The position numbers were made by a program, and so were the translations under genes. The notes beneath the pieces are model-generated. The model ran no database searches and had not been told where the DNA came from. It saw nothing but the letters and a program-made list of their open reading frames with translations. Positions 52,925 through 60,255 of a DNA stretch of 64,000 nt are shown here, piece after piece; positions within the stretch are counted from its first letter, which is position 1, and each line of letters opens with the position of its first letter. Source of the stretch: Bin87 sp965261195 (GTDB taxonomy: Bacteria > Chloroflexota > Dehalococcoidia > Lucifugimonadales > UBA3495); assembly GCA_965261195.1 (NCBI GenBank), contig OZ253455.1, positions 1,984,001 through 2,048,000 of the forward strand, given 5' to 3'.

Positions 52925-53338
52925 GTGGCCGGCGGCACCAGCCCGAAGTCCAAACCGCCCCGAAAACCGCGCGCCGCCCCTGCCGCAGACAACCGTGAAG
53001 CACAACACGGCGCGGTCCCACCACCCGACGCGCCGCCGCCAAAAGGCCGGAAACAACGCCAACGACCAGGCACGGCGAAGGTGGCCAAGGCTTTCCCAAA
53101 GCCAAACCTACAGGGTGATTACCGCCGCGAACGGGATTCCCGGACCCGCAAAGAGCACATTGAACAGGGCCTGTGCGAAGCCTGCTCAAGGCCGGCAGTT
53201 CCGGGTTTCCGACGTTGCGAGGTCTGTCGCGAGCGCCAACGACAATACAACAACAACGTTGGCACTCCCCGCAGAAGGCAAGCCCGTTCAGAGCAGCGGA
53301 GAACGGAATCGCCGGGGCCGGAAACATCCCCCGACTGA
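52925..53338 (+). CDS. Zinc-ribbon-like basic protein
   Basis: 137 residues from a GTG. The frame stays open back to the tRNA gene, so the 5' end is uncertain and may be truncated. The N-terminal 90 residues are rich in Pro, Lys, Arg and Ala. Then comes GLCEACSRPAVPGFRRCEVC, a C-x2-C...C-x2-C zinc-ribbon-like module, followed by a basic helix (RERQRQYNNN). Zinc-finger plus basic tail suggests nucleic-acid binding. A related gene with two such modules lies at 58452-58857, at the far side of the unknown ORFs. Confidence 0.5.
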   Translation: MAGGTSPKSKPPRKPRAAPAADNREAQHGAVPPPDAPPPKGRKQRQRPGTAKVAKAFPKPNLQGDYRRERDSRTRKEHIEQGLCEACSRPAVPGFRRCEVCRERQRQYNNNVGTPRRRQARSEQRRTESPGPETSPD

Positions 53339-53538
53339 ACTAAACCAACGCGCTGTCAATCCGTCCATTCAGGCGGTCAAATCGGCTCTCCGATCCCGAT
53401 TCCTGTTGCCGGTTCATCCTGGTGCGCCTAGACTCGCCGCAAACAGCCCGCCGGCCGGCCGACGACATCGGTCCGACCATGGGCCATCCCTCGACGCTCG
53501 GCAGCCACCGGGCGTCGACGAGAAGCGAGTACAGAATC
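53339..53538. other. Short spacer
   Basis: 200 bp between the zinc-ribbon gene and the DUF6932-like gene. Nothing recognised; the DUF6932 frame is open into it, so the true start may lie here (an ATG is at 53479). Confidence 0.4.
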
Positions 53539-53818
53539 GTGACGATACCGGATTGGAACTCACAGGCCGTGATCCCGCCCGTACGGGACGTGTCAGAAAG
53601 CGTCCAACACCGACCTGAAAACCGCTCACCGTACAGAAGCACCTTCACTGAAATGGTGCGACGCTTTGCCACCACACCGGAGCGCATCCAACTGCTCTGC
53701 GGTCTCTTGAACTACAGACAGGCCCTCTACGACGTCGGCATCAGACGAGGCTTCCAATGGTTGGACGGCAGCTTTGTAGAACGGGTAGAAACCAGTCACC
53801 GCCCGGATAAAGAGCCTA
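53539..53818 (+). pseudogene. DUF6932-family (nucleotidyltransferase-like) protein, truncated by an IS
   Basis: From a possible GTG (VTIPDWNSQAVIPPVRDVSE) through RSPYRSTFTEMVRRFATTPE and LLCGLLNYRQALYDVGIRRG to GFQWLDGSFVERVETSHRP. This matches the first half of DUF6932 proteins, where the GSF(V/T)-E block precedes an Asp-x-Asp metal site in a nucleotidyltransferase-like fold. The IS5 element begins at 53819, before the DxD. When the IS is removed the frame stays open, but what follows does not look like the rest of DUF6932. Confidence 0.68.
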
Positions 53819-54632
53819 GGGACTGTTCACACTAACAGTGCTGAGATGTTACCATGGCCGCATGGAGATTACAGAAGCTCAGTACGAACGCATTGCACCA
53901 GTCCTGCCCGTTCAGCGCGGCAACGTCAAACTGTCGAACTTGCAAGTGCTCAACGCGATCCTTTATGTCGCCGAGCAGGGTTGCAAGTGGCGGGGGTTGC
54001 CGCCCCGATTCGGCAACTGGCATACCGTCTACACTCGGATGAACCGCTGGTCGAAGAATGGGGTCCTCGACCGGGTGTTTGAACACCTGCAGCAGGAGCA
54101 GATCGTGCGCATCAAACTCGAAGCGGTCTCGCTGGACAGCGCCATCGTCAAGGTTCACCCCGACGGCACTGGTGTGCTAAAAAAAACGGACCCCAGGCTA
54201 TCGGCAAGTCCCGGGGCGGCTGGACCACCAAGATTCATATGGTTGCCGCGGATGCTCGCACCGCCATAACATTCGCGCTCTCCCCAGGGCAGGCCCACGA
54301 CGCGCCGGAAGGGCGTAAGCTGCTGACCCGTCTGGGCCCGCAACGCCCGGGACCATTCCTGTTGATGGACCGGGCCTACGAGGGCAATGAGACCCGCCAA
54401 CTGGCCTTGGCCCTGGGGTTCATACCGGTGGTCCCGCCTCTGAGGACCCGTGTACACCCTTGGGAGTATGACCGGGAGCTGTACCAGAGGCGGAATGAGG
54501 TCGAACGGCTATTCCGCCGATTGAAGGGATTTCGCCGCATATTCTCCCGTTTCGAGAAGCTCGATGTGATCTTCCTCGGGTTCATCTCATTCGCCCTCGT
54601 TGTCGATGCACTGCGTTAGTGTGAACAGGCCC
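53819..54632 (+). mobile_element. IS5-family element (IS427-like), complete ends
   Basis: 814 bp between GGGACTGTTCACACTAAC and the inverse GTTAGTGTGAACAGGCCC, flanked by TA within a palindromic CTAG context, as usual for this group. The transposase is in two frames joined at a run of eight A. Confidence 0.88.
53862..54619 (+). CDS. IS5-family transposase, two frames joined at an A8 slippery run
   Basis: The first frame from MEITEAQYERIAPVLPVQRG includes QVLNAILYVAEQGCKWRGLP and AVSLDSAIVKVHPDGTGVLK. At gctaaaaaaaacgg (54178-54185) a -1 shift continues as GKSRGGWTTKIHMVAADART, FLLMDRAYEGNETRQLALAL and NEVERLFRRLKGFRRIFSRF. This is the normal arrangement for frameshift-controlled IS5-type transposases, so the element may still be active. 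Confidence 0.83.
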
Positions 54633-54777
54633 TAGGCCATACGACCTCGACGGGCCCTTCCGCGGAGACATCAACATCTCGACCTACGAAGGTTGGGGAC
54701 TTGCAACCAGCACATCCGGCCCCGAAGTCGAGTGCGAGAGGCCGCAGTCCTACACCGTCACCAAAGATACTGAGAGC

Positions 54778-55896
54778 ATGCCAATCTACCTCAAACGCTG
54801 CAACTGGGGTGAGACGGCTAACTTACAATTCGGCATAGCCCACGAACGCAAGTGTATTGTCAACGGGGGCCAATCTCATATCTTCCCGATGTTCATTACC
54901 GAAAGGCCGTCAGACGGGACCTTAATAGATCTCACGACCAGCGACGAAGACGGCACCACGACACAGACAGGCCAAACCACTCAAACGACGCAGCCAAACC
55001 AAAGGCAACCAACAACGAACACGCTTTCGGCATCATGCATGCAGGCAGCTGACGAAACGATACCATACGCGACCAGGCCCAAGGGCGATACATCAATCAA
55101 GGGTCGATGGACCGGGCCCAACGTAAGCCCTACACAGCAACTGAGCGACGCCAACAAGGTGTACACGGAAGCATACCGATTGATGCAACCCATCTGGGAC
55201 GGCGATGCGGCGACAGAGCAAGCACAGTACGCAGCCGACACCATATGGCTCATGAGCCACGAGGTACGCCAGTTCCCGATCAGATACGATACCCTCGATA
55301 CCAGCACGACAATGCAGATTGCCGACTTGCTGCGGAACTGGGTCACCGAAGCGGGACTGAGCCTGAGCCAAGAAGCTCAGACTGCGGGCGTACCCTGGGT
55401 GGTATTCAGAGACCGGCTCGGGCACAAAATGTCACCCATAGAAGCACGCAACCGTTACGGCGGACTCGACGGCCGCAGCATCATCACCTATCTGCAAGAC
55501 AACCACATAAACTGGTGGATGAAAAACCCGGGCGGATTGGAAGAAGTTCTGATCGGGCCGCGCAAGGATTACGACGACGGGATCGGCGACGCCACATTCC
55601 GGGACAGAGACGGCAATAACCTAACGATCGACGAAGCACGCACTGCCTTCGGGGCGCACCGAGCCGATTCATGGGAAGAATATGCGGAAATGAACGGCCT
55701 GACCATCCTGGTGCATCCCGACGACATACGGCGGCTGTTCCAAGAGTCTCGGGACGGAGGCTGCGCAGACCCCACAACGACAGGAAGCAGCACCAGCAGC
55801 TGCAACGGTTCTGGGGCGGCGGCCCCAGAACCGTTGCAGCGCAGTCACCATCGAGCCAGTGCTTACTCCAGGCCTGAACGGGATCCAAGAAGTTGA
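54778..55896 (+). CDS. Unknown protein with internal repeats, 5' end cut by an IS
   Basis: 372 codons from ATG 54778. The frame is open upstream to the IS5 edge at 54633, so the true start is probably lost. I do not recognise a family. The first part looks beta-rich and Cys-containing (CNWGETANLQFGIAHERKCI), then comes a Thr/Gln-rich linker, then a helical region. Two similar segments follow: FRDRLGHKMSPIEARNRYGG and FRDRDGNNLTIDEARTAFGA. A third relative, with DGAMLTEFQVHQMFG, is in the next ORF. Codons ending in A are commoner than in the core genes. It ends just after a perfect 18-bp hairpin. Confidence 0.5.
   Translation: MPIYLKRCNWGETANLQFGIAHERKCIVNGGQSHIFPMFITERPSDGTLIDLTTSDEDGTTTQTGQTTQTTQPNQRQPTTNTLSASCMQAADETIPYATRPKGDTSIKGRWTGPNVSPTQQLSDANKVYTEAYRLMQPIWDGDAATEQAQYAADTIWLMSHEVRQFPIRYDTLDTSTTMQIADLLRNWVTEAGLSLSQEAQTAGVPWVVFRDRLGHKMSPIEARNRYGGLDGRSIITYLQDNHINWWMKNPGGLEEVLIGPRKDYDDGIGDATFRDRDGNNLTIDEARTAFGAHRADSWEEYAEMNGLTILVHPDDIRRLFQESRDGGCADPTTTGSSTSSCNGSGAAAPEPLQRSHHRASAYSRPERDPRS
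55799..55840. repeat. Perfect 18-bp inverted repeat (hairpin) with 6-base loop
   Basis: gctgcaacggttctgggg and its exact inverse ccccagaaccgttgcagc surround cggcgg. It lies where the open frame changes from one ORF to the next. There is no T run after it, so it is not a standard terminator. Confidence 0.9.
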
Positions 55897-56314
55897 CCGA
55901 AGCGAATTCCCAGGCATCGAAGAGTACCACCCTTGGCACGGACAGCGCGTAGTCGAATGGAAGAAAGCAGCAAGGATCCTTTGGAACAAGACCGCCAGCG
56001 GCTACAAGGACGGCACCGACGCCGGCATCGCCAGCAACAACGTCAGCCTGCTGATCCCCAACGCCGCAGAGAGCGCAGCGTGGTCCTGGCGACAGTGGGC
56101 AGAGTGGAACGAGAATCGGCAAGCTGCAGGCCTAAGCAGAGTGCATATCTACCAACGGAAATCCGACGGCGCCATGTTGACAGAGTTCCAGGTGCATCAG
56201 ATGTTTGGCACGCCGTTCGTGCCTAAGAACTTGCCCGATCACTTCATGTCCATCGAAGACAAGTGGAAGGCGAAAGGTTACTGGCATTCCAGCAGGACAA
56301 CATGGTCATGCTGA
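55859..56314 (+). CDS. Unknown ORF, probably part of a larger broken gene
   Basis: 151 codons in a different frame from the gene before and the one after. Contains GIEEYHPWHGQRVVEWKKAA, ESAAWSWRQWAEWNENRQAA and VHIYQRKSDGAMLTEFQVHQ; the last resembles the G-x(4)-EA repeat of the previous ORF. The protein-like composition continues past its end in the next frame, so a frameshift near 56260-56290 is likely. Rich in Trp. No family recognised. Confidence 0.42.
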   Translation: MLTPGLNGIQEVDRSEFPGIEEYHPWHGQRVVEWKKAARILWNKTASGYKDGTDAGIASNNVSLLIPNAAESAAWSWRQWAEWNENRQAAGLSRVHIYQRKSDGAMLTEFQVHQMFGTPFVPKNLPDHFMSIEDKWKAKGYWHSSRTTWSC

Positions 56315-57390
56315 ACAAGGCACTGCATGAGGCAGAAAGACAAGGACTCCCACTCACCGCAGAGAACGTGGCGTCCCTGATGGTCCCAACACTGATGCAC
56401 AAGGAACGGATAATCACTCCCGACGAGGATGAACGAAGAATCTGGGCTGAGTCAGAAGCCCTCCGCATTGCCCAGGCAGCTCAGAAACCCGAGACCTACG
56501 ACATGGAGAGAAATCCAGAACGAACATCGCTCTCGATGGCCGGGCCGTGGCTAGACATGGGCATCGACCTGCGTAAAGAAGGACACCCCAAGACCCGGAT
56601 CTACCTGAAGCAAGCGATAGGCCGCGTTCAAGCAGCGGGGCTGCGAATGACCATCGAGAACTTCGACACCGATTACGTGAACAACCATTACAGTCCCCCT
56701 GACCTAGAGGCCATGACGCCGCTGGCTATAAACGGATACAACCGCGCATGGTCAAGGTTCAAGCGTCTGTGGCCGACAAACACCGAATCGAATCCGTGGC
56801 AAGAACTCCTGCCGGTAGGAACGGAAATCGTCCTGCCGGTAACAAGCACAGACGAAGGAGAACAAGCACCAGATTGCGACCCAACACCGATTAATACAGT
56901 AACCACGGCACCGGAAATTCCCACAGGTCCGACGGTTATTGGGATAGCGGGCACGCAGGTCCCGTTGACCGTAGGACAGACGATATCCTACCTCGAAGCC
57001 GCCCTAATCGGTAACCCCGCATACGCCGGGATGGTTGTTACCCACATAAGAACTGAAATAAGCCCCAACAGCGGCGACGTTGTGCGGATAATCACACTTG
57101 ACGGAACCGGAGGAGGATCTCCGCCATCGACCCTGCCAACGAACGCTCCAACAGAGCCGATTAATATCATGTTGCTACCCGCCGACCCAGAGCTGTTGCC
57201 CGGCATGACCATATCACCGGCGCTGTCCGTAGAGCTCGCACAAGACTTCAGATACATGGGCATGACGGTCGACAGTGTTTACTACAACCTTCGAAGGACT
57301 GGTGAGGATCGTGACATTGTCGCCAGCCGCACGGTAAGAGCGCCGTCACGTTGGAAGCGACACGGGCACGCAAGGGAGCGCCGATGCTGA
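56263..57390 (+). CDS. Unknown ORF, continuation of the repeat-containing gene
   Basis: 375 codons, overlapping the previous ORF by 52 bases. The N-terminal half is helical (NMVMLNKALHEAERQGLPLT, DERRIWAESEALRIAQAAQK). SNPWQELLPVGTEIVLPV is faintly like the end of a LysM module (W-x-x-L-x-P-G-x-x-L-x-x-P). The C-terminal half is beta-rich with GTQVPLTVGQTISYLEAALI and proline/threonine linkers, as in secreted or surface proteins. No signal peptide is visible because the 5' end is missing. The next gene, a lipoprotein, starts 7 bp before its end. Confidence 0.45.
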   Translation: MEGERLLAFQQDNMVMLNKALHEAERQGLPLTAENVASLMVPTLMHKERIITPDEDERRIWAESEALRIAQAAQKPETYDMERNPERTSLSMAGPWLDMGIDLRKEGHPKTRIYLKQAIGRVQAAGLRMTIENFDTDYVNNHYSPPDLEAMTPLAINGYNRAWSRFKRLWPTNTESNPWQELLPVGTEIVLPVTSTDEGEQAPDCDPTPINTVTTAPEIPTGPTVIGIAGTQVPLTVGQTISYLEAALIGNPAYAGMVVTHIRTEISPNSGDVVRIITLDGTGGGSPPSTLPTNAPTEPINIMLLPADPELLPGMTISPALSVELAQDFRYMGMTVDSVYYNLRRTGEDRDIVASRTVRAPSRWKRHGHARERRC

Positions 57391-58225
57391 AAATACTGAT
57401 CGCCGGTGCTATGTTGGCCATAACGCTAACCAGCCTAGCCTGTGGCCGCGACAGCACAGTGGCAACAACCGCACCGAATGATGAACAGGAGGTCTCGGGT
57501 ATAGCAACGATCATGCCGATCGCCAAGCAGGCAAGCGCATCAACAAAGCAGCAGACCCCAACCACAATCAACGAAACGCCTGCCCCTCCAACATTAGCCA
57601 ATCAGAGGCCAACGAAACCAGCGCGTACCCTGGTCCCGCAAGTCAGACTACCGACCGTGCAAATACCAAGTCCTGCCGAGCCAGAGGAGCACGATCATAC
57701 GAGCTTCCTTGACCGGCTGGAAACAGAAGAAAAGGACTGTCTGCCAGAGCACGTCAGCAACGACGAACAGGTCGTAGGTCTAATGGCCCAGATGGACAAA
57801 AAGACAACCCGCGACACCATGCAGTGCCTGAGCGACGAAGCACAATTCGAACTACACCTGCTGACAGCGGAAGACAAGGCCCTCGCGAGAGAAACACAGA
57901 GATGCTTATGGGCAGGGCAACAACCCCTAACCGCACACCAAGACCTCGGCCCACAGAGTCCGCAATACGACAGAACGACCTATGTGAAGTTTCTGGCACC
58001 AGTGGTTATCGAATTGTACTGCAAAGGGACTGACCCAGCCTGGCAGGGATTACAAGTCACGGGATCGGACGAACGAATCAAGCCTCAGATAAATAGCGTC
58101 TACTGCATAGTCGACGCGAAGGGGGCCCACGCGAATTCGTGGACTGGATGCTCAACGACGACCAAGCACTCCAAACCGTCCAAAAGGCGTTGAAGACCCA
58201 CGACAGCTGCCCAAGCCCAAACTAA
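57384..58225 (+). CDS. Lipoprotein, unknown, with a late frameshift
   Basis: Starts MLKILIAGAMLAITLTSLAC, a lipoprotein signal peptide with the lipobox S-L-A-C (Cys20). A Thr/Pro linker follows to about residue 100, then a helical Cys-containing domain (LDRLETEEKDCLPEHV, TTRDTMQCLSDEAQFELHLL, ALARETQRCLWAGQQ). In the open frame the protein ends at 58193, but after the run of five G near 58123 the alternative frame gives EFVDWMLNDDQALQTVQKAL and ends in SCPSPN at 58225, which looks like the natural C-terminus. It would be exported and membrane-anchored. Confidence 0.6.
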
Positions 58226-58451
58226 GCACGACACGTGCCCAAGGCTGAGGACATCGCAGAAACGGCCCCTCCTACAGAATTTGCCAGAGAACGCCGTGCC
58301 TCAGAGCCACGGAGAAGCCATCAAATTATATCAATGGCATCTCCCGTGCCTTTTCGTCCCGAAACGCCCGCAGCGGCCTCCGCAGTAAGCACTGCGGTGT
58401 CTTTCCCAACCGGTCCAGGGGCGCAAGTCTGCCCACCATGCGTATCCCTAA
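58194..58451. other. Spacer after the lipoprotein gene
   Basis: About 226 bp after the likely lipoprotein end. A low-complexity open frame crosses it but is not protein-like. Nothing else recognised. Confidence 0.4.
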
Positions 58452-58857
58452 AAGACACGTTTTCGAATTCCCATTCGAAATCCCAGCGTCAAAAGCGGCC
58501 CGCCGCGGCCGCCCACGAGCAAAGCACCTCCAACACAACAACGCTCCCGAACAACTCGACCATACGAACGCTATCCATCCGCTTCTGAGAGAGCGGCCTA
58601 CCGCGCCAAACGCAAAAACCTAGGGCTATGTTCGGACTGCTCCAAACAAACAGAAGAAGGCAAAAGATATTGCCCATCCTGCTCGAAAATTCGAGACGAA
58701 CGTATCGCCCGGCTCCGAAACGAGCGCAAAGATCTCGGGCTCTGCCAAAACTGCTCCAACGAAGCCATCCCCGAACAAAACCTATGTGCGTCATGCGCCG
58801 AAAAGCAAAGAGCTCGAAAAGGCAGGAACAGGCAAACCATCAAAGACGCGCCCTGAC
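58452..58857 (+). pseudogene. Double zinc-ribbon-like protein, start codon not found
   Basis: An open stretch in one frame with no ATG, GTG or TTG near its 5' end. It encodes YRAKRKNLGLCSDCSKQTEE, GKRYCPSCSKIRDERIARLR, NERKDLGLCQNCSNEAIPEQ and NLCASCAEKQRARKGRNRQ before a stop at 58857. There are two LGLC-x2-C...C-x2-C modules, each followed by a basic helix, like the single module at 53160. The real start may be in another frame (an ATG at 58438 leads to an AARRGRPRAKH stretch), with a frameshift near 58590. A terminator follows immediately. Confidence 0.5.
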
Positions 58858-59190
58858 TGACGGCGACACCGGCCGTCCCGACCAAACGGGGTGGCCGGGT
58901 TTTTTGATGCGATTTACGGACCATCCCAACATTCGTTGACGTCACTTTTCTCGGGCGACCATAGCGCCTGCCCCGCCATAGGCACAAGGACCTGACTTTT
59001 CTAACCCGGGAGAGCCGGCACCTGCGGGCCGTTCATGGCTATCATGATTTTACGATCCCGCGTGAACGCCAAATCAGCACCGAGCAGTTTAGCTTGGGAA
59101 GATTCCAGAACACAGTAGACAGACGCCACCACACGTGAGAGACGGCAGGCGTCGCATTGTCCCACGACTACGCCGAGCGAGGCCAGTAAG
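58858..59190. other. Spacer before the response regulator gene
   Basis: 333 bp. It begins with a rho-independent terminator (58869-58905) and otherwise shows no gene or repeat I can support. Confidence 0.5.
58869..58905 (+). terminator. Rho-independent terminator after the double zinc-ribbon ORF
   Basis: ccggccgtcccg and cggggtggccgg form a 12-bp stem (two positions imperfect) around accaaa, followed by gtttttt. It lies 12 bp after the stop codon. Confidence 0.82.
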
Positions 59191-59849
59191 ATGACTACTT
59201 CCACACCAGCCAGGGTAATGCTCGTTGACAGCCACCCGATCACGCGCGCCGGTCTGCAAGAGACGCTGGAACGCTCCGCGGAGTTCGAAGTGGTCGGCCA
59301 GGCAGGCGACGGTGTAGCCGCAGTAGAGGCAGCCCTGAATCTCCGGCCCATCATCATCATGGACATTATCATGCCGCTCAAAAACGGCATCGACACCTGT
59401 CGGGAAATCACGGACCTGCTGCCCGACACCCGGGTCCTGATGTTGACGGCCCACACCGAGCCGCACGCGGTCGTCGAGGCCATCGCCGCCGGCGCCACGG
59501 GGTATCTGCCGAAGTTCTCCGGAAAGGACCAAATTCTCACCGCCGTCCGCGACGTTGCCGCGGGCCAGTCCACCATCCCCAACGACGAAATGCACCGGGT
59601 GTTCACCGCAATTCGGGCGTTTGGGTGCAGATTGACCCGCCGCCGGATAGTCTGACGACACGGGATCGGGAGATACTCACGCTGTTTGCAAAGGGACTGT
59701 CGAATGCGCAGATTGCCGAGGCCGTGGGCAAACGGCCAGTCACCATCCGCAACACCATTTATCGCATCCGGGACAAGTTGGAGTGCACATCGAGACAGGA
59801 ACTCGTAGTATGGGCCGTGCGACACGGCTTGTTGAACCCGGACCAATAA
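59191..59849 (+). pseudogene. NarL/FixJ-type response regulator, frameshifted between domains
   Basis: The first frame (59191-59655) is a receiver domain: RVMLVDSHPITRAGLQETL, phospho-acceptor Asp58 in PIIIMDIIMPLKNGID, TAHTEPHAVVEAIAAGATGY and the Lys in LPKF. The usual DD pair reads D-S (residues 13-14). The second frame (about 59625-59849) is a LuxR-type helix-turn-helix: LTTRDREILTLFAKGLSNAQ, then IAEAVGKRPVTIRNTIYRIR. A one-base shift near 59615-59640 separates them. No sensor kinase is nearby. It is either inactivated or a sequencing error. Confidence 0.8.
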
Positions 59850-60011
59850 CCACACCAGGTATGACCGCTGAAGGCCCCCTCAGTCCGTATCTCGTCTTTG
59901 CCGGTTACACACCACCCGCAACACGGCCCGCCGCAATGGTTCCCGTCCATGATGGGAACCCGCCGGTTACCGGATGTACACCTCTGGGTTATCAACCGAG
60001 CTGACACGATG

Positions 60012-60041
60012 GGCCGCCGCCGACCAACCGGGCGGCCGGCT
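60012..60041 (+). terminator. Terminator after the response regulator gene
   Basis: ggccgcc and ggcggcc arms around an 12-base loop, followed by ggctttt. Similar in form to the terminator at 58869. The T run is short. Confidence 0.6.
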
Positions 60042-60141
60042 TTTGTCGTGAGCCTTTCAGGACTCGCCGCCGACTCCGCAACAAGGGATTGAAACCAGGG
60101 CGCAGCAGCCGTAATTATCAGCGAAGACCCAGGTCCGGAGA

Positions 60142-60181
60142 AACGCATTGGGCCGCCCGATGCGGGGCGGCCCAATGCGTT
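60142..60181. repeat. Perfect 17-bp inverted repeat (hairpin) with 6-base loop
   Basis: aacgcattgggccgccc and its exact inverse gggcggcccaatgcgtt enclose gatgcg. It lies 75 bp before the first possible decarboxylase start, in the likely 5' leader, and has no T run in the plus direction beyond ttgaatt. Confidence 0.9.
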
Positions 60182-60255
60182 GAATTACCAACATCTCCCA
60201 CGACAGATCCCTTCGCAGACACCGTTCGCTTGAACACGCCAAGGAATAATCAACC

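Larger units (their letters stand above)
59850..60255. other. Spacer between response regulator and decarboxylase homologue
   Basis: 406 bp holding a terminator (60012-60041) and a perfect 17-bp hairpin (60142-60181). No gene is supported. Confidence 0.5.

Noticed and set aside
58628..58939. ATG-started frame over the double zinc-ribbon region
   Set aside because: It runs past the terminator, whereas the other frame has two regular Cys modules and stops just before the terminator.
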